Shown: positions 40,408 through 48,877 of the stretch, in pieces | Numbering within the stretch: the first letter of the stretch is position 1 | How the letters are laid out: each line of letters starts with the position of its first letter | Origin: Winogradskyella endarachnes | GTDB lineage: Bacteria; Bacteroidota; Bacteroidia; Flavobacteriales; Flavobacteriaceae | Direction: 5' to 3' | Assembly: GCF_009741275.1 (NCBI RefSeq) | Contig: NZ_WOWS01000001.1 | Span: 558,001 to 622,000, forward strand | Length of the DNA stretch: 64,000 nucleotides | Notes under the pieces: model-generated | What the model was told of the DNA's origin: nothing | What the model saw: the letters and a program-made list of their open reading frames with translations, nothing else | The model's database searches: none | Made by a program: the position numbers and the translations under genes

Positions 40408-42282
40408 ATGAATACTATTGCTAAACGTATATATGATTTTCTTAAGGACTTCCCTCCTTTTAACATGCTAACCAGACATCAACTCTTTTCTATTGCTGAA
40501 GCTGTAGAAGTTGGCTATTTTGAAAAAGACCAAGCATTGTTCAACATTGACCAAGCAATTAAAAATCATTTTTACGTTGTAAAAAATGGTGCTATTGGAT
40601 TGTACACAAGTCAAGGAACTATAGTTGACCAATGTGATGAAGGTGACATTTTTGGACTTAGAGCTTTACTGAGAAAAGACAATTATATTTTAGATGCTAT
40701 TGCCATTGAAGAGAGTATTGTCTATTCAATTTCATCACAATTATTAGAAGAATATATTACAACCAATTCAGATGCTAGTCGGTTTTTAATGACTAGTTTT
40801 ATTTCTAACACTAAACAATTAGAATCTGATGCTTCATCAATAGTTTCTTCAGAATTTACAAGCCTTCAATCTGTAGATTATTCTAAAAATCCAATTACTT
40901 GCACTATTGAAACTACCATTCAATCTGCTGCACAAATAATGACAGACAAACGTATTGGTTCTATTGTCATTGAAAAAGATTCTAAACCTATAGGAATTAT
41001 AACAGATAAAGATTTACGAATAAAGATTGCAACAGGTCGCTTTTCAATTTCAGAATCTGTTTCTAAAATTATGTCTTCGCCTGTAATCACCTACCAAAAA
41101 AACACCACTGTTGCCGAAGCGCAAATTGCCATGTTGAAACATCAAATAACCCATTTGTGTATTACAGAAGATGGCACCAACAATTCTAAATTAACAGGCA
41201 TTTTATCTGAACATGATATTATTGTTTTAAGGGAAAACAGCGCTTCGTCTTTAGTTAAGGAAATAAAGCGAAGTGCAACAGCAGAGCAATTAAAAGCTAT
41301 TAGAGCAAAAGCCGAAAAATTATTAAAACGGTATTTAGAACAAGACTTACCTATTGAGTTTGCAGCCAAACTAATCTCAACCATCAACAATGTTATTACT
41401 CAAAAAATAATAGACTCAGCGATTAATAAACAAGACACAAAACCTCCTACTGAATTCGCTTGGCTAGCTATTGGCAGTCAAGGCAGGCAAGAGCAATTGT
41501 TACTAACAGACCAAGACAATGCCTTGGTCTACAAAGATGTTTCTAAAGATAAACAAGAAGCGACTAAAACTTATTTTCTAAACTTAGCCAAGCAAATTAA
41601 TAACGATTTAGCTACTGTTGGTTTTAAATTATGCCCTGCAAATATGATGAGTAGCAATCTTAAATGGTGTTTATCGGTTTCAGAATGGAACCTTCAGTTT
41701 AACAGATGGATAACAATACCAGACCAAGATAATTTAATGCTCTGTACCATTTTCTTCGATTTTGAACATGTATATGGTAATAAAACACTTATTGAAAAAC
41801 TAGCTCAAAATATTTTTAAAAGTATAGAAAACCACGATATATTTTTAACCTATTTAGGAAGAAACGCATTACAAAACCCTCCTCCTTTAAGCTTTTTTAG
41901 ACAGTTTTTAGTTGAAGATGATGGCGAACATAAAAATCAATTTGATATTAAAGCACGCTCCATGATGCCTTTAGTTGATGCTGCACGTTTACTTATTCTT
42001 TCGCACAATATTAAATCTACAAATAACACCGTAGAACGTTTTAAAAAATTGGTAGAATTAGAACCACAAAACAAAGACATCTACCTATTTTGTATTGAAG
42101 CCTACAAAGACCTGTTATGGTTTAGAACAGAACAAGGTTTACAAAATTCTGATTCCGGACGATTTATTGATGTAAAGTCGCTAAGCAAAGTAGATAGGCT
42201 GAAATTAAAACAAAGTTTTAAAGCCGTAAAATCAGTGCAAGAGCTTATTCAAACAAGATTTAAACTTTCTCAATTAATGTAA
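40408..42282 (+). CDS. cNMP-binding / CBS-pair / DUF294 nucleotidyltransferase-like protein
   Basis: 624 aa, cytosolic. Cyclic-nucleotide-binding domain (about 15-125), a CBS pair (about 160-285, SAAQIMTDKRIGSIVI and KIMSSPVITYQ), a DUF294 nucleotidyltransferase core (LAIGSQGRQEQLLLTDQDNA, the G-S-x-RxE-xDxD motif, about 350-370) and the DUF294 C-terminal helices. Such proteins are encoded beside acs/actP-type acetate genes in many proteobacteria and are thought to be regulators. The stop is followed by 1 nt and the exonuclease start, so the pair is translationally coupled. Confidence 0.9.
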   Translation: MNTIAKRIYDFLKDFPPFNMLTRHQLFSIAEAVEVGYFEKDQALFNIDQAIKNHFYVVKNGAIGLYTSQGTIVDQCDEGDIFGLRALLRKDNYILDAIAIEESIVYSISSQLLEEYITTNSDASRFLMTSFISNTKQLESDASSIVSSEFTSLQSVDYSKNPITCTIETTIQSAAQIMTDKRIGSIVIEKDSKPIGIITDKDLRIKIATGRFSISESVSKIMSSPVITYQKNTTVAEAQIAMLKHQITHLCITEDGTNNSKLTGILSEHDIIVLRENSASSLVKEIKRSATAEQLKAIRAKAEKLLKRYLEQDLPIEFAAKLISTINNVITQKIIDSAINKQDTKPPTEFAWLAIGSQGRQEQLLLTDQDNALVYKDVSKDKQEATKTYFLNLAKQINNDLATVGFKLCPANMMSSNLKWCLSVSEWNLQFNRWITIPDQDNLMLCTIFFDFEHVYGNKTLIEKLAQNIFKSIENHDIFLTYLGRNALQNPPPLSFFRQFLVEDDGEHKNQFDIKARSMMPLVDAARLLILSHNIKSTNNTVERFKKLVELEPQNKDIYLFCIEAYKDLLWFRTEQGLQNSDSGRFIDVKSLSKVDRLKLKQSFKAVKSVQELIQTRFKLSQLM

Positions 42283-42283
42283 T

Positions 42284-42946
42284 ATGAGCTGGTTTAAACG
42301 AAAAACGTATCCACAATTTTGGCAGAATTATCTTTCTCATTTTAAAGTTCAACAAAAAAATGAATTAGAAGCTATTCGGTTTTGCGTTTTTGATACGGAG
42401 ACCACAGGACTAAACACCAAAGAAGACCGAATTTTATCCATTGGTTGTGTTGGTGTTGAAAATTTTAAAATTAAAATTGCAGACCAATTAGAATCTTATG
42501 TGATTCAAGAACATTTTAATGCTGAAACCGTAAAAATTCATGGTTTATTAAAAGCCGGACAATTATCAAAGCTTGAAGAAGAGGAAGTCATCATTCAATT
42601 TTTAGATTATATAAAAGATGCTGTTTTAGTAGCACATCATGCCGCTTTCGATGTTACTATGATTAATAATGCTTTAAAAAGAATGCAATTACCCAAACTA
42701 AAAAATAAAGTATTAGATACAGGACATCTATTTCAAAAAACAAAATTAGATACAGCCAAAGAACATTTTAGTTTAGATGAACTTTCAAAACGATTCAACA
42801 TTCCTTTACACGACAGACACACAGCTTCTGGTGATGCCTACATTACAGCCATTCTATTTTTAAAACTACTTGCCATTTTAAATAAAAATAAAGATTTAAC
42901 CTTAAAAAGCTTATTGCGTTCGCATAAAAGGATTGGTTTGTTGTAA
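42284..42946 (+). CDS. 3'-5' exonuclease, DnaQ/Pol III epsilon-like
   Basis: 220 aa. DEDDh exonuclease: ExoI FDTETTG (FCVFDTETTGLNTKEDRILSI), ExoII HHAAFDVTMIN, ExoIII HDRHTASGDAYIT with the catalytic His. It is shorter than the replicative proofreading subunit and lacks the alpha-binding tail. It is coupled (1-nt gap) to the cNMP-CBS-DUF294 gene, an association seen near acetate genes in other phyla. RNA or small-nucleotide substrate is possible. Confidence 0.9.
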   Translation: MSWFKRKTYPQFWQNYLSHFKVQQKNELEAIRFCVFDTETTGLNTKEDRILSIGCVGVENFKIKIADQLESYVIQEHFNAETVKIHGLLKAGQLSKLEEEEVIIQFLDYIKDAVLVAHHAAFDVTMINNALKRMQLPKLKNKVLDTGHLFQKTKLDTAKEHFSLDELSKRFNIPLHDRHTASGDAYITAILFLKLLAILNKNKDLTLKSLLRSHKRIGLL

Positions 42947-42948
42947 AC

Positions 42949-42980
42949 AAAAGACACACTCCCAAAAGAGTGTGCCTTTA
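42949..42980. terminator. bidirectional rho-independent terminator
   Basis: AAGACACACTC, loop CCAAAA, GAGTGTGCCTT: GC-rich 9-10-bp stem between the convergent exonuclease and aceA genes; T runs on both sides. Confidence 0.8.
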
Positions 42981-43022
42981 ACTAACTAATTTAAAATAAA
43001 AAATTAAGATTTATTTTACCGT

Positions 43023-44654
43023 TTAAGCGACTACGCTTAGTTTTTTATTCATCTTTGTTGCATTTGAATTCGTTTCAAACTGATTAGATGTATTATTTAC
43101 ACCACCTGCTTTTAGTGCTTTCTCACCTGCAAAAAATGTTTTGTGGTCATCACCTAAATCAGAACCAGCCATTCTTTGGTGTTTTACACAAGATACATTT
43201 TTTCTAATCTCTTGTCTTTGCACACCTTTTACATACGCTAACATACCTTGGTCTCCAAAATAACCTTCGGTTAAATCATTCATATGCAATGCTGTTGTAT
43301 GATATGTTGGTAATGTAATTAAGTGATGAAAAATACCAGCTTCTCTTGCGCCATCCATTTGGAAGGTTTTTATTTTCTCATCTGCTCTATGGCATAATTC
43401 TGAATGATCATACTGCGCATCCATTAAATTATTTCTATCATAAGCTGTCATGTTTTCACCTTCAGCCAACATTTCATCAAATACTTGATTACGGAAATTC
43501 AACGTCCAGTTAAATGATGGTGAATTATTGTAAACCAATTTAGCATTTGGCACCACTGCTCTAATTCTATTTACCATATGCGCAATTTGCTTCACGTTTG
43601 GCGTTGGTGTTTCAATCCACAATAAGTCAGCTCCATTTTGCAAACTAGTAACACAATCTAAAACTACTCTATCAATATTAGAACCGTCTTTAAATTTATA
43701 TAAACCGTTTGCTAACCTAATAGGACGTACCAATTTACCATTACGCTTTAATAATACTTCATCTTGTTTGACATCTTCAATAGCCACTTCTTCCGCATCC
43801 ACAAAAGCTAAATACTGAGAGGCTAAATCTCCTGGTTCTTGACTTACGGGTAATTTTTGAGTTAAACCAGCACCTTCAGAATCTGTTCTTGCCACAATAA
43901 TTCCGTCTTCTACTCCTAACTCTAAAAAAGCATAGCGTACAGCATTCAATTTTGCTATAAAATCTTCATGAGGAACGGTAACCTTTCCATCTTGATGTCC
44001 ACATTGTTTAGCATCAGACACCTGATTTTCAATTTGAATAGCACAAGCACCAGCCTGAATCATTTTTTTAGCCAATAAATAGGTTGCTTCTTCATTACCA
44101 AATCCAGCATCAATATCAGCAATGATTGGAACAATATGCGTTTCAAAATTATCTATTTCATGTTGTACATCTTCGCCATTTTCTAATCTTCGGAACAAAT
44201 CATTTAGCTCAATCGCATCTGCCTGACGTAAAAAATCATAAATTTCTTCAATTAAACCTGCAACAGCAGTTTTCTCGTGCATTGACTGATCTGGTAATGG
44301 TCCAAATTCTGAACGTAATGCAGCTACCATCCAACCAGAAACATACAAATAACGTTTGCTCGTTGTTTTGTGGTGTTTTTTAACAGCAATCATTTTTTGC
44401 TGCGCCACAAAACCATGCCAGCAACCTAAAGATTGTGTGTAATTTGATGAATCTGCATCATAAGCTGCCATATCTTCTCTCATAATTGCTGCTGTATATT
44501 TTGCAATATCTAAACCAGTTCTAAATTGGTTTTGAGCTACCATTCTGGCAGCACTCTCAGGTTTAATGGCATTCCATGTTTGTCCGTACTTAGCTTTAAG
44601 ATTTCTTACGGTTTCTAATGCAGAACGATAGTTACTTTGTCCTAAATTTTTCAT
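43023..44654 (-). CDS. aceA: isocitrate lyase
   Basis: Glyoxylate shunt: isocitrate to succinate and glyoxylate. 543 aa, the long form known from Pseudomonas rather than the 434-aa E. coli form. Active-site Cys C218 lies in AKQCGHQDGKV; Mg binding is expected from IADIDAGFGN. The C-terminal third contains the family AYDRNNLM-QYDHSELCH stretch. It follows aceB on the minus strand with an 84-nt gap and ends at a shared terminator. Together with aceB it allows growth on acetate, fatty acids or ethanol. Confidence 0.97.
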   Translation of the reverse strand: MKNLGQSNYRSALETVRNLKAKYGQTWNAIKPESAARMVAQNQFRTGLDIAKYTAAIMREDMAAYDADSSNYTQSLGCWHGFVAQQKMIAVKKHHKTTSKRYLYVSGWMVAALRSEFGPLPDQSMHEKTAVAGLIEEIYDFLRQADAIELNDLFRRLENGEDVQHEIDNFETHIVPIIADIDAGFGNEEATYLLAKKMIQAGACAIQIENQVSDAKQCGHQDGKVTVPHEDFIAKLNAVRYAFLELGVEDGIIVARTDSEGAGLTQKLPVSQEPGDLASQYLAFVDAEEVAIEDVKQDEVLLKRNGKLVRPIRLANGLYKFKDGSNIDRVVLDCVTSLQNGADLLWIETPTPNVKQIAHMVNRIRAVVPNAKLVYNNSPSFNWTLNFRNQVFDEMLAEGENMTAYDRNNLMDAQYDHSELCHRADEKIKTFQMDGAREAGIFHHLITLPTYHTTALHMNDLTEGYFGDQGMLAYVKGVQRQEIRKNVSCVKHQRMAGSDLGDDHKTFFAGEKALKAGGVNNTSNQFETNSNATKMNKKLSVVA

Positions 44655-44737
44655 AATTTTGCTTTTGATTATTAAGTTTATTCCAAATTTTGATAATTAG
44701 TCTCGTAATCTATTCCAGTAGTTGCGAGACATTTTTT

Positions 44738-46336
44738 TTATATTAATTGATACGCTGAAAGGGTTAAAAACTCTTCAAATTCAGTTTGTGTTACTAACCT
44801 TTTGAATAATGAGATAGCTTCAGAAAATTTGGTGTTCTTTATTTTCCCCTCACCTACTTCTCTTATTATTTTCTCGACTTCATCATCAAATAATGCATCA
44901 AATAAGGCTTTATTAAAAACTCTTCCATCTTCTAAAATCACTTCGTTTTTTAACCATTGCCAAACTTGTGTTCTCGAAATTTCTGCTGTAGCTGCATCTT
45001 CCATTAAGTTATAAAGTGCTACTGCTCCATAACCTCTTAACCAAGCTTCGAGATATAGAATACCAACATTGATATTTTTTCTAACGCCAGCTTCTGTAAT
45101 AGTTCCTTGAGGAATTTCTACTAAATCTGCTTCAGTGACCACAACATCTTCGCGCTTCTTAAAAATTTGATTTGGTGTTGGCATATATTTATCAAATTCT
45201 TTCATAGCAACTTCAACTAACGCAGGATGCGCCACCCAAGTACCATCGTGTCCGTTTTTGGCTTCGCGCTCTTTATCTACTCTTACTTTTTCTAGCGCAG
45301 CATTATTTGCTTTAGGATTGTTTTTAATAGGAATTTGTGCTGCCATTCCTCCCATGGCATGAATACCTCTTTTATGACAACGCTGAATTACCAAATTAGA
45401 ATAAGCTGCCATAAACGGTGATGCCATAGTCACTTGGTCTCTGTTTGGCACTACAAAGTCTTTATGATTTCTAAACTTTTTGATGTATGAAAAAATGTAA
45501 TCCCAACGCCCACAGTTTAGACCTACAATATGGTCTTTAAGTTCATAGATATATTCGTCTAATTGAAAACTTGCTGTAATAGTTTCTATTAATAAGGTCG
45601 CTTTAAAAGTTCCATATGGAATTTGCAAATAGTTTTGAGCAAATTCAAACACCTCGTTCCACCAACGCGCTTCTAAATAGTGTTCTAATTTTGGTAGATA
45701 AAAATAAGGTGCAGAATTGTTTTCCATTAAGGCAACCGTATTGTGGAATACGTATAGTCCAAAATCGAACAAGCTACCAGACATTTCTTCGCCATTTACC
45801 AAAATATGACGCTCATTTAAATGTAATCCTCTTGGTCTTACAATTAATACAGCAGTTTGGTCATTTAGTTTGTAGTGCTTGCCTCTAGCTTCGTCTAACA
45901 ACTCAATAGTTTTTAAATTGGCATCAATTAAGTTTTGTTGCCCTTCTAAAGTATTTTTCCAACTTGGCGCATTACTATCTTCAAAATCTGCCATGAATGT
46001 TTTGGCTCCTGAATTGAGTGCATTAATCACCATTTTACGGTCTACAGGACCAGTAATTTCCACACGACGGTCTTTTAAATCATCTGGAATAGCAGCTGCT
46101 GTCCAATCAGATTCTCTAAGAGATTTTGTTTCTGAAGGAAAAGACGGAAAACCACCTTTATCGAAAATAAGTTGCTGTTGTTCTCTTCGTTCTAATAAAG
46201 ATAAACGCGAAGCATTAAATTTTTCTTGCAATACTGTAAGAAACTCTATAGCGTCTTCAGTTAAAAGTTCTGGATAGAAATTAGTCACCTCTGGTGCAAA
46301 TTTCAATTTTTGTTGTGTTGTTACTGAGATTTCCAT
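44738..46336 (-). CDS. aceB: malate synthase A
   Basis: Condenses glyoxylate with acetyl-CoA to malate. 532 aa, like E. coli AceB (533). Conserved stretches: ADFEDSNAPSWKN, RPRGLHLNERH (active-site region), GLNCGRWDYIFSYIKKF and the C-terminal RTQVWQWLKN. First gene of an aceB-aceA transcript on the minus strand. The promoter (TTGT...TAACATTG) abuts an operator-like palindrome shared with the divergent RamB/ScfR-like regulator gene. Confidence 0.97.
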   Translation of the reverse strand: MEISVTTQQKLKFAPEVTNFYPELLTEDAIEFLTVLQEKFNASRLSLLERREQQQLIFDKGGFPSFPSETKSLRESDWTAAAIPDDLKDRRVEITGPVDRKMVINALNSGAKTFMADFEDSNAPSWKNTLEGQQNLIDANLKTIELLDEARGKHYKLNDQTAVLIVRPRGLHLNERHILVNGEEMSGSLFDFGLYVFHNTVALMENNSAPYFYLPKLEHYLEARWWNEVFEFAQNYLQIPYGTFKATLLIETITASFQLDEYIYELKDHIVGLNCGRWDYIFSYIKKFRNHKDFVVPNRDQVTMASPFMAAYSNLVIQRCHKRGIHAMGGMAAQIPIKNNPKANNAALEKVRVDKEREAKNGHDGTWVAHPALVEVAMKEFDKYMPTPNQIFKKREDVVVTEADLVEIPQGTITEAGVRKNINVGILYLEAWLRGYGAVALYNLMEDAATAEISRTQVWQWLKNEVILEDGRVFNKALFDALFDDEVEKIIREVGEGKIKNTKFSEAISLFKRLVTQTEFEEFLTLSAYQLI

Positions 46337-46358
46337 GCTGTAGTTTTATTTGATGAAG

Positions 46359-46390
46359 CAATGTTACAACCAATTTTTCAAAAAAACAAG
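46359..46390 (-). promoter_or_regulatory. aceB promoter
   Basis: On the minus strand TTG at 46387-46389, 20-nt spacer, TAACATTG at 46359-46366 (one mismatch from TAnnTTTG). The -33 element touches the GCGAACGTTCGC palindrome. Confidence 0.6.
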
Positions 46391-46435
46391 CGAACGTTCG
46401 CTAAATATATATTTTCGCTATTTATATAAGTTCGC
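46390..46435. promoter_or_regulatory. TTCGC-repeat operator of the aceBA / regulator intergenic region
   Basis: GCGAACGTTCGC (46390-46401) is a perfect palindrome; TTCGC repeats in the same orientation at 46397, 46414 and 46431, exactly 17 bp apart, each followed by A/T (TTCGCTAAAT, TTCGCTATTT, TTCGCAAATA). The core resembles the RamB motif TTTGCAAA known from Corynebacterium. Confidence 0.65.
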
Positions 46436-46444
46436 AAATAGTGT

Positions 46445-46452
46445 TATATTTG
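46445..46452 (+). promoter_or_regulatory. -7 box of the regulator gene
   Basis: TATATTTG ends only 5 nt before the ATG at 46458, so the transcript would start at or very near the start codon (leaderless). Confidence 0.45.
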
Positions 46453-46457
46453 TTATT

Positions 46458-47936
46458 ATGGAACAAGATTATATTAAACTGATATTTGGATTAAAACTGA
46501 AGCAAATACGCACAGACAAAGGGCTTTCGCTTTTTGGTTTATCTAAATTGTCTGGACTTTCAAAATCGTATTTAAACGAAATTGAAAAAGGAAAAAAATA
46601 TCCTAAACCAGATAAAATTGCTGCACTTTCTGAACATTTAGATGTTCCTTACGATGAAATTGTGTCTTTAAAGCTAGATAAAAACTTAGCTCCAATTGGT
46701 GAGATATTACAATCTAAGTTACTTAAAGAAATTCCTTTAGAGTTATTTGGAATTCAAGAAAGCACTATGATTGATATTATCTCTAATGCACCAGCAAAAG
46801 TAACAGCGTTTATTAGTACAATTATTGAAATTGCAAAAAACTACAACTTTAGTAAAGAGAGTTTTTATTTGGCTTCTGTACGCTCTTACCAAGAAGCCAA
46901 CAATAATTACTTTGATGATTTAGAACAAGCGGTTTTAAAATTTGCAAAAACCTACCACGTTGACTTAAATCAACCTTTAAAATCTATTGAACTTGAAGAA
47001 ATTTTAATTGAAGAATTCGGTTACACTATAAACTCTACGGAACTTACTTCTCATACAGAATTAGCTAATTTACGTTCTGTATATGTCCCTAAAACAAAAA
47101 CACTTTTATTAGCTAGACATATAGATGATGCCCAAAAAACATTTATCTATGCTAAAGAAATTGCTTATAATTATTTAGAAATTAGCGACCGTCTTTATAC
47201 ATTTTCTTGGATTAAATTCGAAAATTTTGATCAAGTACTAAATAATTTTCATGCTTCTTATTTTGCAGGTGCATTAATTATACCTAGAGCCAGTTTAGTT
47301 GAAGACTTGAAAGATTTATTTTCAAAAAAATCATTTAAACCTAAAGATTTTGAGCGCATTATTAGAAATTACAATGCTTCACCAGAGTCTATTTATCAAC
47401 GATTAACTAATGTTTTAACTAAAGATTTTAATCTTAAAAGCTTATTCTTTTTAAGATTTTCTCATCAAAAGGACTCAAATCATTTCAAATTAAACAAAGA
47501 ATTACATTTATCAAAGCAACAGTCGCCGCATGCCAATGAAACCAATCAACATTATTGTAGACGTTGGGTTTCTCTTAAAGTATTGGAAGAAATTAGTAAA
47601 AGTAACAAACCACATGAATTTGACATACAAATCTCTAATTACCCAAATGAAGATAAAAGCTATTTAATCTTTTCTTCTGCAACGGCAGACCCTTTTGTTG
47701 CTAACAGTTATAGAAGTGTAAATATTGGTTTACAAATTAATAATCAACTTAAACGAAAAATTGCGTTTACCGAGAGTGAATCAATTTCTAAAGCTGACGT
47801 TGGAGTTACTTGCGAACGTTGTGCAATTAGTAATTGTAATGTTAGACAAGCCCAACCAACTAGCATCTTATCTGCACAAAAGGATGCAAAAATTGCTGAT
47901 ATTGTTAACGAGATTCAAGAAAAATTTAGCAAATAA
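46458..47936 (+). CDS. XRE-family acetate/short-chain-acid regulator (RamB/ScfR-like)
   Basis: 492 aa. The N-terminal HTH (residues 12-66: LKQIRTDKGLSLFGLSKLSG, KSYLNEIEKGKKYPKPDKI) is followed by a degenerate ImmA/IrrE-like domain (the HEXXH region reads YAKEIAYNY, so no protease activity) and a C-terminal Cys-containing domain TCERCAISNCNVRQAQP of the DUF2083 type. RamB and ScfR regulate acetate, propionate and glyoxylate-shunt genes in actinobacteria. Start at 46458: a longer reading exists from 46350, but it would cross the shared promoter/operator. Divergent from aceBA, so auto- and cross-regulation is likely. Confidence 0.88.
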   Translation: MEQDYIKLIFGLKLKQIRTDKGLSLFGLSKLSGLSKSYLNEIEKGKKYPKPDKIAALSEHLDVPYDEIVSLKLDKNLAPIGEILQSKLLKEIPLELFGIQESTMIDIISNAPAKVTAFISTIIEIAKNYNFSKESFYLASVRSYQEANNNYFDDLEQAVLKFAKTYHVDLNQPLKSIELEEILIEEFGYTINSTELTSHTELANLRSVYVPKTKTLLLARHIDDAQKTFIYAKEIAYNYLEISDRLYTFSWIKFENFDQVLNNFHASYFAGALIIPRASLVEDLKDLFSKKSFKPKDFERIIRNYNASPESIYQRLTNVLTKDFNLKSLFFLRFSHQKDSNHFKLNKELHLSKQQSPHANETNQHYCRRWVSLKVLEEISKSNKPHEFDIQISNYPNEDKSYLIFSSATADPFVANSYRSVNIGLQINNQLKRKIAFTESESISKADVGVTCERCAISNCNVRQAQPTSILSAQKDAKIADIVNEIQEKFSK

Positions 47937-48593
47937 TTACGAAATAAGATTAACAATTTTAGAGTAACTAATTTCCTCAAAGCTAGAAACCACCATATTT
48001 GCTAAGGAATAATCTTGCCCAGAGGAATGCTTACTTTTAAAACCTGTACAAAAAATTCCGGCTGAATGCGCAGCTTTTATACCATTGGTAGAATCTTCTA
48101 TGACCATACATTCTGATTTTTTAAAACCAGTGAATTCTGCCGCTTTTAGAAAAATTTCGGGATGTGGTTTGGATTTCTCTAAATCTGCACCACTAAATTT
48201 AGCACTGAAATATTGGTTTAAATCAAAGTAATTAAAAATTTGTTGAATTCCTGGCATTGATGCTGAAGACGCAACAACCAAAGTAACATTGTTGGCATGA
48301 TAATCTTTAATTCTATCTAAAACACCATCTATTAATTGTAAATCGTCATTTTCAAAAATACTATTATAATGCTTGCGTTTTAAACTTACCAAATATTCTG
48401 GTGTTTCATTTAAAGAAAAATAATCTACTAATCGTTTGCATATATTTATAGTTGATTGCCCTGTAAAAGAGGTATATAAATCTTCTTTTACATCAATTGC
48501 AACTTCTTCAAACATTTGGTGATAGGCTTTTCTGTGCAAGGGTTCTGTATCCACAATTACACCATCCATATCAAATAAAACTGCTTTTAACAT
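47937..48593 (-). CDS. HAD-IA family phosphatase (beta-phosphoglucomutase-like)
   Basis: 218 aa. HAD motifs: FDMDGVIVDTEP (D8, D10), VVASSAS, KSKPHPEIF and MVIEDSTNGIKAA. The alpha-helical cap after motif I is the class used by beta-phosphoglucomutase and phosphoglycolate phosphatases; substrate uncertain. A perfect TATCTTTG -7 box at 48607-48614 (minus strand) is present. Its stop directly abuts the stop of the regulator (0-bp gap). Confidence 0.88.
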   Translation of the reverse strand: MLKAVLFDMDGVIVDTEPLHRKAYHQMFEEVAIDVKEDLYTSFTGQSTINICKRLVDYFSLNETPEYLVSLKRKHYNSIFENDDLQLIDGVLDRIKDYHANNVTLVVASSASMPGIQQIFNYFDLNQYFSAKFSGADLEKSKPHPEIFLKAAEFTGFKKSECMVIEDSTNGIKAAHSAGIFCTGFKSKHSSGQDYSLANMVVSSFEEISYSKIVNLIS

Positions 48594-48622
48594 TGTATTT
48601 TTTTTTCAAAGATAAAAAAGCA

Positions 48623-48659
48623 AATGGCATTGCCGAAAAGAAGAACGAACAATGCCATT
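48623..48659. promoter_or_regulatory. inverted repeat in the HAD / small basic protein promoter region
   Basis: AATGGCATTG (48623-48632) and CAATGCCATT (48650-48659) are perfect 10-bp arms around a 17-nt GA-rich loop. The first arm lies in the spacer/-33 region of the HAD promoter, so it may be an operator; as RNA it would form a hairpin. Confidence 0.45.
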
Positions 48660-48712
48660 ACCTTTATATTAAATTATGCTTAGTTTTGCATATAATTTAT
48701 AATTACTATAAA

Positions 48713-48874
48713 ATGGCCAAAAAAGGACGCGAAAAAAATACAGCAAACAAGGCTAAACACAGTAAATTAATTGCTCAGAAAAAGAATAGAATTAAATCTA
48801 AATCTGAAGAACGAAAGGCAAAACTGAAAGCCATTATTGAATTAGCTAAAACCAGAAAAGCCAATGCGTCTTAA
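48713..48874 (+). CDS. small Lys-rich basic protein (53 aa)
   Basis: 53 aa: starts MAKKGREKNTANKAKHSK, ends KAIIELAKTRKANAS; about one third Lys/Arg, a single long helix expected. The reading frame runs further upstream from 48497 but that part overlaps the HAD gene and is a shadow; a TAGTTTTG -7 box (48681-48688) lies between, and the ATG at 48713 gives a conserved-looking start. From memory such a protein occurs in other Flavobacteriaceae. Likely nucleic-acid or ribosome binding; inference. Stop is 3 nt from the acs stop (convergent). Confidence 0.75.
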   Translation: MAKKGREKNTANKAKHSKLIAQKKNRIKSKSEERKAKLKAIIELAKTRKANAS

Positions 48875-48877
48875 AAG

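Noticed and set aside
45879-46277. 132-aa plus-strand frame inside aceB
   Set aside because: Lies wholly in malate synthase, whose motifs are conserved on the minus strand.
48497-48712. N-terminal extension of the small basic protein
   Set aside because: Overlaps the HAD gene, crosses a promoter and an inverted repeat, and has different composition from the conserved part.
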